From assembly GCA_029641185.1 (NCBI GenBank), contig JAPWGK010000019.1, forward strand, positions 1 through 64,000: DNA of 64,000 nt. The letters run 5' to 3'. This stretch comes from Pseudofabraea citricarpa (lineage: Eukaryota; Ascomycota; Leotiomycetes; Helotiales; Dermateaceae). Below are positions 24,601 to 34,176 of the stretch, piece by piece (positions within the stretch are counted from its first letter, which is position 1; each line of letters starts with the position of its first letter). The notes beneath the pieces are model-generated. The model searched no databases and was not told the origin of the DNA. It saw only the letters and a program-made list of their open reading frames with translations. The position numbers and the translations under genes were made by a program.

Positions 24601-26770
24601 AGTTCATTATCTGTTATAATGCCAAGGCCGTATCCACTTTGTAGGCCCACTTTTCTATAGCCAATAGAATAATTAGGATTTAGTGGAGTTTCGTAACATA
24701 AAAGGGATAAAATTTTAACCTTAGCAATTAAATAAAATCCTCTTAAAAGTGGTATTTTTTTCTAAAATTCGACCTATATTTAAGGCACATGTATATATAA
24801 TTTCAGGCTAGTACCTTGGCATAATAATCCAGAGTTCATTATAATATTATAACGAAACTGGCCAATATTATGATTATATAATTATAAATTTAGCACCACT
24901 AACTTGGAGATCGTCATGGTCCATTTGGCTGCTCGCATATCGTGTATCGTGTTGTTTGGCACGCAGAAAGTGCTTAAACACTCGTCTTGATTGTGGGGTT
25001 TGCATCTGGAAAGTTCCTGGGACAGAGCCTAGAACCCCTTTTCCTTGTTTTCTTGTTACTAATAAGAGTCTGGTGGGACTTGAGTCCACCATTCATCCAT
25101 TCATTCAACTTGCTACAGTAAAGCGAGGAACGCGTCTTGGTCATGTGCCGTGTAACCTTTTTTGTTTTTCTTTTTACGTTCTTTGTTATCTTCATCCCCT
25201 CTTTTTCTTCCGCAAGTAAATGAAAAATAGTGACGAGTCGATTTATTCAACCAAAGATCTCGTCGCGTGCTAGCCTCAACAGACACGCGAACAGGTATGT
25301 GGACTGCTGCTACCTAGCTACCTAGCTACTTTGACAAAAGAACCTTGCCTTTCCAATCACTCTCTTATGCGACCTTTCCCTCAGATTCAGATTCTGCACG
25401 AGATTCACGTTCTCTACGGAATTGCATCTCATACATCCACGAATAATATGAGCAAGTACTAGCAAGCCTTTAACAGGAGGCAATGTGAGACTGGAAAGAC
25501 GGCTCTCCCGAGATATGCAACAGATTGCAAGGGGGTATCGTGAAGAGACAGAGACTCCTTCGTAACTAAACCAATGTTGTATTTCATGGTGGTTCTTCTG
25601 GGAGGTATGTCTGTTAAATTGGTTGACCATCTTAGATACTTCCTGTGGGCACCTTAGAGTCAGTCGGCTTTCGAATTTTATTCGCAATCAAGAAAATATT
25701 AGATATTCCGTCTATTAAAGCCAAACCTGAACTACTCAGGCTGTCCAGTTTCCTCCTTCAAGCAGAAATCCAGTACCCAGGGATGCTCCCATGAGAAAGA
25801 TCTATCATGGATGTCTCATAGTTGGCATTGACTGCTGGTCACATGATCACACTGCTATTCTGCTAAACAATGCCTTGCAGAATCTCAATACTCCAAGCCA
25901 TCTTATCTCAATATTTACAGATATTCATCGTAGCTAATATCTGATGTCTTGTTTCTACCTGTCTTCCCTTGCTTTCAAAAATACGACAAAAAGGTAAGCT
26001 AACAAAAAACAAAGAGAAAAAGAAGAAAGAGAAGAGAGGTACTGAGTTATTGAGTATCATGAGCCATACAAACACCAAGATCAAGCACAGTCTCAACTTT
26101 CAAGATCCGCAAAGCGTTCTTCTTGTAAACCCTCCCGAACCCCTGGCTTATTGTTCAAACTCTCGGGGCACAAAGACTCAGCCAGAATACTACGGAGATC
26201 GTTCCGGTCACCGGCCACCACGTCCCCGGACCCGACCCAAAAGATCCATCTAAACACATCTCTTGAAGCATACATCCAAAGAATTCCTCTCATCTCTGCC
26301 CAGAGTCAATCAGGCCATTCAGAGTTTTCTGGCATGTGATATGGCGGGTTACCGTTGTCATGGCAACAATCGACGCGTCAACAATGTGCAAAACCAAGGC
26401 GCAAAGGCCGGAAAGCCTGTCTTACGGCGATGCGACGAGCCGTGATTGGTTCAGAGGCAATCTATACCTGGGAACTAGGCCTTGACCCTGCTCGAGGTGG
26501 CTCGTGTGTTTACCTGGTCGAAGGGTCTCTTTTCTGGCCATCCAGGCCGACTCTTTTCTCCGTGCAGAATTCGTGGACAACGTGGACAGACGACAAGCCA
26601 GCTCGCGGCCTCAAGATAATTCGAAAGAGAAGATTGGAATTGGGTGTAGGAGCTGTGCTCTGCATACTTGATCAGAATTGTTCAATCGACTCCACTCCGA
26701 GGGCCAATGATCATGTAATTCAGCACCAACACGTTGTATAACCTCCGCAGTTACCCCACCAAAACTCAAC
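21668..26770. promoter_or_regulatory. 5.1-kb non-coding region between divergent surface-protein genes
   Basis: No supported gene lies between the WSC gene (minus) and the kelch gene (plus). The left 1 kb is rich in GTGG/GAGTG runs and probably contains the WSC promoter and 5' untranslated region. Simple repeats occur at about 23408-23440 (CAG and CAT runs). A T-tract lies at about 24272-24300. A hAT-type MITE occupies 24540-24901. Large upstream regions are common for regulated wall genes; regulatory sites cannot be assigned by eye. Confidence 0.5.
24540..24901. mobile_element. hAT-type MITE with 8-bp target-site duplication
   Basis: A 362-bp AT-rich insert is flanked on both sides by ACTTGGAG (24532-24539 and 24902-24909), an exact 8-bp duplication. 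The ends are imperfect inverted repeats: TAGTGATGCCAAAATTATA on the left and, reversed, TAGTGGTGCTAAATTTATAA on the right. TAGTG fits the YAGNG end consensus of hAT transposons, which also make 8-bp duplications. There is no coding capacity, so it is non-autonomous. Less perfect inner repeats (gttcattat..ttataa) lie on both sides. Confidence 0.88.
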
Positions 26771-29700
26771 ATGAAGCTTCATTGCATATCAGCTTCATTA
26801 TCATGCCTACTCGTGGTCGTAAGCTCTCAGAGTCTCCCATACAATCCAACCACTCTTCTGCTTTCGAGGTCGCCCACTGGAACCATCAGCAACATCGCAT
26901 ATGCCTTTCTACCCGACCCTTCCACGGCTCGACATAGCCTCGTGGCTATTGATGTATCATCTACCATCACTGCAGCAAACTTGTCGCTAGCAACAATTAC
27001 GGAGGAGCTCCCATTCAGCGGTGATGATTCGAGCGCCTTCATACCCGCACTTTCTTCAAATGGTGAAATATCCGTTTATACCGGCTCTTGCACGACTTCA
27101 ACCAGCTCAGCGGTATGGATTTTCACACCATCGAGTACAAGCACAAATGGAAGTGGGATTTGGGAACAACAATCGACCAAGACATCCGGGAAAATGACTG
27201 CTACAGACTTGCCAGGCGCAGACTTCTTGTCTAGTGCCTTCAGTTTCTCTGCCCTTGTCTCCGCAAACGCATCGCAAGCTAATATATATGTCTTTGGTGG
27301 TATGTGTCCGACGACATCAGCCACTGCGTCAACCTGGCAATCCGCAGCCTCATATTCGAACAACATGCTCAGGCTTTCTCCATCCAGCTCTTCAACCTCG
27401 ACCAGCGAATATACCCTTGCTTTGCAACCAAGCAGAGGACCGCCGATTGCTGAGGCTGGCTTTTCCATTACCGGATTGGCGCCTACATATGCCAACGTTT
27501 CGGGTGTGGTTACGCAGGCACAGAATTTTATCCTCATAGGTGGCCATACGCAGACAGCATTTATTAACATGAGCCAGGTCGCAATCTGGAGTTTACCTGA
27601 AGCAAGTTGGACTTTTGTCAGTGTCGATTCTCCGGATCCAGAGGCAAATACCGAATTGGCCGTGAAGAGTATTGTAGATAGAGCCATCACCAGCATCGAC
27701 AGCAGATCTGGTCATACGGCAGTACTTTCGGAAGATGGAGCAAGTATTATCGTGTTTGGGGGTTGGGTGGGAGATGTTAATACGGCCGCCGATCCCCAGC
27801 TTGCTATTATGAAACTGGGTACTGGATTTGGAGGATCTGGAGATTGGACTTGGTCGGTTCCAGAGGAGCAGCCATCAGGTACTGGGATCTATGGGCACGG
27901 CGCTGTTATGTTGCCAGGGAACGTAATGATGGTAATGGGCGGATACAACATTTCGAGTTCATCTTCGAAGCGAGCAGAGGCTTTGGCGTCTACTTCAGCT
28001 TCTTTTTACAACGCGACAAGTCTGACCTGGATTGGGAACTACACGAACCCAGCATACGTTGCTGCTGCTGCGGAGAAGGCTGCTAGTTCCAGTGAGTCGG
28101 CAAAACAGACGGCCCAGAGAGTAGGTTTGGGAGCTGGACTTGGGCTCGGATTTGCTGCGATTATCGGTGCATTCGGCGTATATTTCTGGTACAGCAGGCG
28201 TCTTAAGCGAAGACGGATCGACGAAAGAGAGAAGGAGATAAGAGAGTTGAGTTTGGGTGCTTCAAATTATTATTCAGGTCGCGAAATGGGAGACAGGGGA
28301 GGCTTTGGCTTTGGTAGATGGAACCACCACCAGGAGGACGATTTTGTTTACGATGCAACAAGCATGGCACCCGGCTACGAAAATCTTAACGCCGGAGTTC
28401 ATAACCTGGGCGACTCTTCGACTATTCCAACACCACAGAATAAGCAAATCCAGCGGAAGCCGTTACACTCTCGGAATGCCCGTGGGCTATATCAAGCAAC
28501 GCCAACATTCGACGCCGCAGCCAGTCACGGAAGATCTAATAGTCTTGGTACTGCAGGACCAATCCATCCAATCTATGAGGCCGACGAAGAACTAGAAAAT
28601 AGTGCACAGTTTACTCTGGCTGGGGTTGGTATGGACGCTGCACCGTCAGCTCCGTCTACTGGCGAACCCAGCCGGAAGAAGTCATATCGCTACTCTGATC
28701 CTTTCAAAGATCCGCCTGGACCTACACGACAAGCTAATGCAAATACCAACAACCCCAGTCCCGAACATCTAGCCCAAGAACGCGAGCGTGAAATCTCTGA
28801 ATGGGTGTCGGACTGGGCTGCAGCTGAAGCTCTATTAAGCCATCAAGCTAGATCCCATTCTACCGCTGGCAGGATCTCGCCTACCAAGCGAGCTCAACTG
28901 ATCGCAGCCGCCAACGCAGGCTATGTTTCTTCTGAAGAGGACAGTGGGAGGACGGCCAGTAATTTAAGCGACCGAAGCATTGCTATATCGGGTCTTAGCC
29001 GATCTGGTTCGAGCTCCCAAAATCGATCACGTTCAAATTCCCTGAGAGGATTCATCTCAAATGCCATGCTTCCATTTGCATCGACGACTGGAGGAAGTAC
29101 TAACATCAGCCCGGTATTTGACAAACCTGCTCCGTCCGGTGCACGATCATACTCTGCCGTTCCAAAGAGTGGTGGCAGCACAGGTTCCAGCAGTTTCAAT
29201 ACGGCGCATACCAGCTTTCCTGCGTTACAAGCTGAAGCAGAGATCTTGTTGCCCTGGCCGGATGAATACTCCAGCAGCCGCGAGAACTCACCGACGCGTG
29301 CGACATACGCTGAGCCGTTAGGTAGTCCCTCTAAACAAAAAGGCTTACTCCAGGGAAGACCTCGTGCTCAAGGAGGTTGGCTAGGAAGTCTCCGGCGCGT
29401 CTTCACCGGCGATGCAAGCACGAGGAACAACCCCGAACACGGGAGTGGATCGAACGGCGAGCGTAGCCCTACACACTTAGATCCACGACTCGGCGCTGCG
29501 GGCGTCGAGCCTCGGAGGACGGTCAGTGCCGGTGCCACACTGTGGAGGAGGAAACAGGGTAAGATCGATTGGGAAGACAGTGCCGAAGACTTCAACCCCT
29601 CCACACAACGCTCCGCTACCTTCACGGGCGACGTGCCGCCCCCGTTCCATCGTCCATCCGTGGACCGCGGCTCTGAGGCCGACGATGAGGATTGGGATAT

Positions 29701-30109
29701 CGAACGGGCCGTCGAGCGACGCGTCGTTCAGGTCATGTTTACGGTGCCCAAGGAGAGGTTGAGGGTCGTGAATCACGACATCGCTGATCTGGAGGACAGT
29801 AGCGATGTAGGGAGCCTGAAGAGCCGGCAGGGTAGCCAGAAGGAGAATCCGGTTGTTGTCCTTCCTCTTCCCCCGTCTTCATCCGATCCGGTTGTGCTCG
29901 TGGATCCCGCACCGGAGAGCAGTAGCAGGGAAAATGACAAGGGGAAGGGGAAGGAAGTCGACCGGAAGAGGGAGCTCCATCATCGCAAGAGCCGCGTCCT
30001 GGAGATCGTCGAGAAGCTGGAGGCTAATAGTAATCCCAGCAGTCCGGACCGCAGTCCAGACCGAGATAGGGCGAAAGAGCGAGAGAGGGAGCGTGAGCGC
30101 TTGCTCTGA
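26771..30109 (+). CDS. kelch/galactose-oxidase-type beta-propeller membrane protein
   Basis: Single exon of 1112 aa. A signal peptide (about 1-20) is followed by an extracellular region of about 430 residues with kelch-like blades. Glycine pairs next to hydrophobic strands recur: IYVFGGMCP, FILIGGHTQ, SIIVFGGWVGD and VMMVMGGYN, with RSGHTAVL and YGHGAVML before them. It carries many N-glycosylation sites. One transmembrane helix is at about residues 451-475 (VGLGAGLGLGFAAIIGAFGVYF), followed by the basic SRRLKRRR. The cytoplasmic tail of about 635 residues is rich in Ser, Pro and charged residues, probably disordered and phosphorylated, and ends in a highly charged DRAKERERERERLL. Such proteins are widespread in filamentous fungi and some affect polarity and wall growth. 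The specific role here is unknown. Confidence 0.88.
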   Translation: MKLHCISASLSCLLVVVSSQSLPYNPTTLLLSRSPTGTISNIAYAFLPDPSTARHSLVAIDVSSTITAANLSLATITEELPFSGDDSSAFIPALSSNGEISVYTGSCTTSTSSAVWIFTPSSTSTNGSGIWEQQSTKTSGKMTATDLPGADFLSSAFSFSALVSANASQANIYVFGGMCPTTSATASTWQSAASYSNNMLRLSPSSSSTSTSEYTLALQPSRGPPIAEAGFSITGLAPTYANVSGVVTQAQNFILIGGHTQTAFINMSQVAIWSLPEASWTFVSVDSPDPEANTELAVKSIVDRAITSIDSRSGHTAVLSEDGASIIVFGGWVGDVNTAADPQLAIMKLGTGFGGSGDWTWSVPEEQPSGTGIYGHGAVMLPGNVMMVMGGYNISSSSSKRAEALASTSASFYNATSLTWIGNYTNPAYVAAAAEKAASSSESAKQTAQRVGLGAGLGLGFAAIIGAFGVYFWYSRRLKRRRIDEREKEIRELSLGASNYYSGREMGDRGGFGFGRWNHHQEDDFVYDATSMAPGYENLNAGVHNLGDSSTIPTPQNKQIQRKPLHSRNARGLYQATPTFDAAASHGRSNSLGTAGPIHPIYEADEELENSAQFTLAGVGMDAAPSAPSTGEPSRKKSYRYSDPFKDPPGPTRQANANTNNPSPEHLAQEREREISEWVSDWAAAEALLSHQARSHSTAGRISPTKRAQLIAAANAGYVSSEEDSGRTASNLSDRSIAISGLSRSGSSSQNRSRSNSLRGFISNAMLPFASTTGGSTNISPVFDKPAPSGARSYSAVPKSGGSTGSSSFNTAHTSFPALQAEAEILLPWPDEYSSSRENSPTRATYAEPLGSPSKQKGLLQGRPRAQGGWLGSLRRVFTGDASTRNNPEHGSGSNGERSPTHLDPRLGAAGVEPRRTVSAGATLWRRKQGKIDWEDSAEDFNPSTQRSATFTGDVPPPFHRPSVDRGSEADDEDWDIERAVERRVVQVMFTVPKERLRVVNHDIADLEDSSDVGSLKSRQGSQKENPVVVLPLPPSSSDPVVLVDPAPESSSRENDKGKGKEVDRKRELHHRKSRVLEIVEKLEANSNPSSPDRSPDRDRAKERERERERLL

Positions 30110-30497
30110 TCTGATTTGGTTTTGGTTTTGGCTTTGGTTTGATATGATTAGTAACAGTACAGCGATATCGAGAGGTACGAGCAAAGAATTTGACACTTTT
30201 TCGGGCGGAGGATCTCTCTTATTTGGTACACACACACACACACAGGCTGGCATGCTGGCGGGTAGGGTAGGGTAGTGCAGGGTTAGCAAGGCGGGCGTTA
30301 CATTATCTGGGTTTTGTTTTGACTTTTGGTTTCTGGTTTTTGGTTTCTGGTTTCTTCGCTCTCTTTTATCTGTGGGAGGTGGTTGGTTGGTTGGTTGGTA
30401 TCAAGTGGTAAAGCTTAGGGATTGGAGGAGGGAGGACTCGCTGGGGGAGGTTTTAGATAGTCAAGTCTGTCGCTTTCTTGTAGTTACTTTTTTGAGT

Positions 30498-30530
<33 letters not shown>

Positions 30531-30875
30531 GAGTAAATTGAATTTTGTATCTTGAGAGTTTTCTTGTTTTGCTTTTTTTGCCTGTGAGTTTCGTGGAAAG
30601 TATGAAGAGAAGAGGGTGTTATATATAACGTGTGATGTTTTTACGTGGTTCTTTGTATCACCTGACTTTTCCAAACCCAGCTCCGAAAAGGAAAGGAAGG
30701 AAGGAAGATACAGAAAGACGCGTGCCAGCTCAGTAGTTAAAATCATATATATATATATATATATATATACCCCAAAAAAGAAAAAGAAAAACATGCACCG
30801 AGAAAAGAAGATGGCCACCAAAAAAAGAAGAAAAAAAGGGAAGCTGTCATCAACGAATGACAACCTCGGGGATTG
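30110..30875. other. 3' flank of kelch gene with simple-sequence DNA
   Basis: No gene. Contains an AC run at 30228-30244, a 29-base G run at 30500-30528 and an AT run at 30745-30769. GGTTGGTTGG-type repeats lie near 30380. On the minus strand an oligo-T tract (complement of 30831-30837) lies where the Lys tRNA transcript should terminate. Confidence 0.7.
30500..30528 (+). repeat. uninterrupted 29-base guanine run
   Basis: A homopolymeric G run preceded by CC. It is able to form G-quadruplexes and prone to length error in sequencing. It lies in the 3' region between the kelch gene and the Lys tRNA. Confidence 0.85.
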
Positions 30876-30989
30876 AGCCCGAGGCGGGGCTCGAACCCGC
30901 GACCTTGAGGTGATCTTATCTGTCTTTTTTTTTCCTTTTTGCTGACAAGGCTTAAGAGCCACACGCTCTACCGATTGAGCTACCCGGGC
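30876..30989 (-). tRNA. tRNA-Lys (anticodon CTT) with 41-nt intron
   Basis: The minus strand starts GCCCGGG and ends CTCGGGC plus discriminator T, forming a seven-pair acceptor stem with one G-T pair. The D arm has GCTC and GAGC. The anticodon loop is CTCTTAA with CTT at 34-36. The T arm is GCGGG-TTCGAGC-CCCGC. An intron at the canonical place after position 37 spans 30952-30912 (41 nt). The anticodon stem has one T-T mismatch in this folding. The mature length is 73 nt before CCA. Oligo-T runs follow on the minus strand. Confidence 0.9.
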
Positions 30990-31688
30990 AGGTTCTGGGG
31001 TTGGTTGTTGTTTTTGTTGCGGCACTTCGCGGCGTTTGCATTTATGTGTCGCGGTTGTGCGCGCGTGCGGGCCACTTGCTTGACATGGAAGAAAAAAAGA
31101 AAAAAAGAAAAGAAAAACTCTTGTCAGAAGCGAGGGTTTTTCCTCTTCTTTTTTTTTTCACTTTTCGTTTTTTTTCTTTGGCGGAGTAGGGACCCACACG
31201 CTTGAGTCCTTTTTTTTTTTTTTTTTTACGGGGGTTCTTGAAAATGAAACCGCCTTTCGGTTTCTGGGAATTTACATCCATCTCAAGCCTTCCGTTTCTT
31301 CTTCTGGCTGGTGTGGGAGCGTATGGCACGTCACGTGATACTAACCGCACCGGGTTGAGAGAAGAAGGAAGGACAAACGTCTCGAGGCAGATCAGGCAGA
31401 GGGGGAGAAGGATGATCTTAGTTCTAGCATATATGCGTGATAAGGAGACACATGATAGATAAAAAGAGAACAGAGATCCCATACTCCCAAGCACTTAAGA
31501 TAAAACACCCCCCGACGCTGAAATATTATTGTGAATTAACCCAAGCACTTACCTTACCTGCGTGTCATAAACCCTTCTTTCCTGCTTACTTGCTTGCTTG
31601 CTGTCAATGCCTCCCACGTTTTGCTCAAACATAAGCAGAGAAAGTGAAAACCCGTCATCAAACAGATCAAACAGATCAAATCAATCAT
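30990..31688. other. spacer between the two tRNA genes
   Basis: 699 bases, mainly with purine or pyrimidine runs (A-rich at 31085-31115, T runs at 31149-31177 and 31208-31226). Frames here are low-complexity only. It includes the upstream flanks of both tRNA genes, which point away from each other. Confidence 0.6.
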
Positions 31689-31792
31689 GGTCGCTTAGCT
31701 CAGTTGGTTAGAGCGTGGTGCTAATATCTTCTCTCTGCTCTCACGAGCAGCCGATTACGCCAAGGTCGCGAGTTCGACCCTCGTAGTGACCA
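31689..31792 (+). tRNA. tRNA-Ile (anticodon AAT) with 30-nt intron
   Basis: The gene begins GGTCGCT and ends AGTGACC plus discriminator A. Box A-like TTAGCTCAGTTGG and box B GAGTTCGACCC are intact. The anticodon stem-loop is TGGTG-CTAATAA-CGCCA, with AAT at 34-36. The intron, 31727-31756, lies between positions 37 and 38. The mature length is 74 nt. A TTTT terminator starts at 31799 and a longer T run follows. Confidence 0.95.
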
Positions 31793-34176
31793 CTAATCTT
31801 TTGCCTTTTTTGCTTGCTTGGCTTTTTTTTATCTACATCTATCAAGATTGTGAGTGATTAAGTGCGTGCGTGGCTGCTTTCTTGTGGGGCGGTTTCTTTT
31901 TTTATTTGGTTTTAACTTTTGACTTTTTATTCTTCTCCTCTCCCTCTGGGAACCCGTCTCTGCATTCAATTCTCCGATTGGTTGGTCGCTTCTACTTTGC
32001 GCCTCCCCTCCCCTAACAACTATATTCACAACCATCTAACTTCTACTAGAAAAGAGAATCGCATTATTTATACCTACCTAGATATATACAGCAAGCCCTT
32101 TCCCAGATCCACTTTAAACCCCCTCTAGCTCAGAGTAAGCCACGAAGTGCCAAACCAACCCTCAATCCTAATCCCACCCACCACCACTAAAAACACCCTC
32201 CCACCTCTGTCCGCAAAACTGAAGAAAAGTATTTTCTATCCAAAAGCCAGAACGACGGTGAGTACTATACTGTACACGTTGAAAAAGATAAGAAAGAGAA
32301 AAAAAAACTCAAGATGCCCGATTCTATTCTGTGGAGAAAAACAAGGGAGCGGAGGATCCGGGGATTCTAAGCACCGTCCGTGCCTGGTTCTTGGAGAGAA
32401 GGGATGATGGGATACGGGAAACTAGAAACGGGATGGAACTGGTAGAAACCTCTCTCTAATTCTAAGTGTACCTTGGATCATCAATTTGTTTCTTTGTCTT
32501 TCTGAAAACAATCTTCCACCAACTTACTACCTTCGAGTTGAGAGTTTGCTTACTTTGACAATCACAACAACCAAGGTTCGCGTGGTACTTGGTATTATTC
32601 CTCTATCAAGTCGAAGATGAAAGGATGTAGCTCCCTCGTCACCTTTGGTTTAGCCTTTGTATGATCCTCACTTCCTTTGAATTAAAAATAATAAAATGCA
32701 CTCGCAATTATAAGTCTCACTTGATACTTATTACCACTTGAGGGATTTTCTCTTAGGACTATCATTTGTATTCCGTTTGTGCTATCTCGTGCTTATTATC
32801 TACTCTTTAATCTGCGCCAAAATCTAAATCGCTAAATGTTTTTTAAGCGAGCATTATGAACTTGGAGGGAAAGACTCGTGTATTTGCTTTTAGATGTCGA
32901 GAGGTTTATATGCTAGATGATAAGGTAAGATCACTGACATACTAGATCAAGATCCTAAATCAAAACGTGTCATCTCAGTTTTGTTAATATTTGATTGAGA
33001 GGTAATATAATTAAGAGTGTGTTTATCTCCTACTTCACATGGGATTTTCGAGCTGAGTTGACGTTATTTTAGGTCACTTCAAATACATCCTCGAGGTTTT
33101 ATTACTGTCGTCCTGCTTTATTTATATACTAAAATCTCCGAGTCAAGATGATAGAAGACTATCGAGGTTGCTGAACTCTTCACGAGCGGCCACCCGGTGT
33201 AGAGTTAAGCAAGCATGTATTTAAGAAGAGAGGTTAGATGGATAGGATTGAACAGTTAGTTATACAAGTATATAATTTGAATCCAAAGCCTAGCTAGCTT
33301 TTCGGAAGTAGGCTTAGATGTAGTTGGAAGTTCGCTTTGGAAACAATCAAAATTCTTCATGTAAAAGATTAAATGCCCAAAGTGCTTGGCTGTGATCTAA
33401 TTAGAACGAACGAGTCTTAATTGATAAGTACATTGGAGACCCACCGCATCACCCATCAAAGTGATATAGATTTGGGGTTTTCTTTCAGTTGGATCCGATG
33501 AAATGGAAACCATTGACTGGTATGTCCCACCACACTGATTGTTAAAAAATCGGAGTTTGGATCCACGACATTCGAACACAACAATCCAAAACATATGTGC
33601 TTCAAGGACATGGTTCTCGAGCTACGAAACAATTACGAGAGACATCGGGAGTCCCGAGATTACCAATCAGAACACACTCGTCCGCCCGACTGCTGAAAGA
33701 AGTGTCAAACGAAAGCGTGGGGGTTAGGCTTATGATAGGTATTCTCAACCCCCAAAGGGCCAAGCAGAAGTGCAGGTGGCTTCATGAACAATGGCACATG
33801 AGCGATGGTGTGATCTGTGAGGCTTCGGTAAGACGAGGCCCTAAAGCGGACGGCTGCATGTAGTGCGGGGAGCAGACTCAGCAGAGGAGAACTTTGCTGC
33901 GTCGCAACCCAATAACATACCAGAGTCGACAGCAACATGGATCAAGAGCAGAACTTAGCGCAGATGGTGTAATTCTTCCCCTCGCTTCCCAACGTCATTA
34001 TTTAGCTTCGTAGATCCCTACCCCCAGGCCTCGTCCTCGTCTCTCCGGCCTTTGGGAGAACCTCATACCTGGAAACGTCTTCTGGCCTGCGACGGAATCC
34101 GTTTTATCCAAACAGCAATATCACATTTTAGAGGACGTGTGCATATGTCAGTCGCAGCAATCGAGAGGATTATAAG
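31793..34176. other. gene-free region
   Basis: About 2.4 kb between the Ile tRNA and the MFS gene. Short frames (31919-32407, 33397-33938) lack family features or codon structure. The middle is moderately AT-rich. No tRNA, 5S or U6 sequence was recognised. Confidence 0.5.

Noticed and set aside
26355..26741. 128-codon plus-strand frame upstream of the kelch gene
   Set aside because: The composition is not protein-like, and it overlaps the expected promoter/5' untranslated region of the kelch gene. It is most likely chance.
30453..31025. 190-codon minus-strand open frame
   Set aside because: It runs across the G run, an AT repeat and the antisense path of the Lys tRNA gene itself. It is low-complexity translation.
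33165..33245. Possible degenerate 5S rRNA gene (cggccacccggtgtagagttaagc)
   Set aside because: Only a short stretch suggests 5S. The conserved 3' half and internal promoter order are absent.
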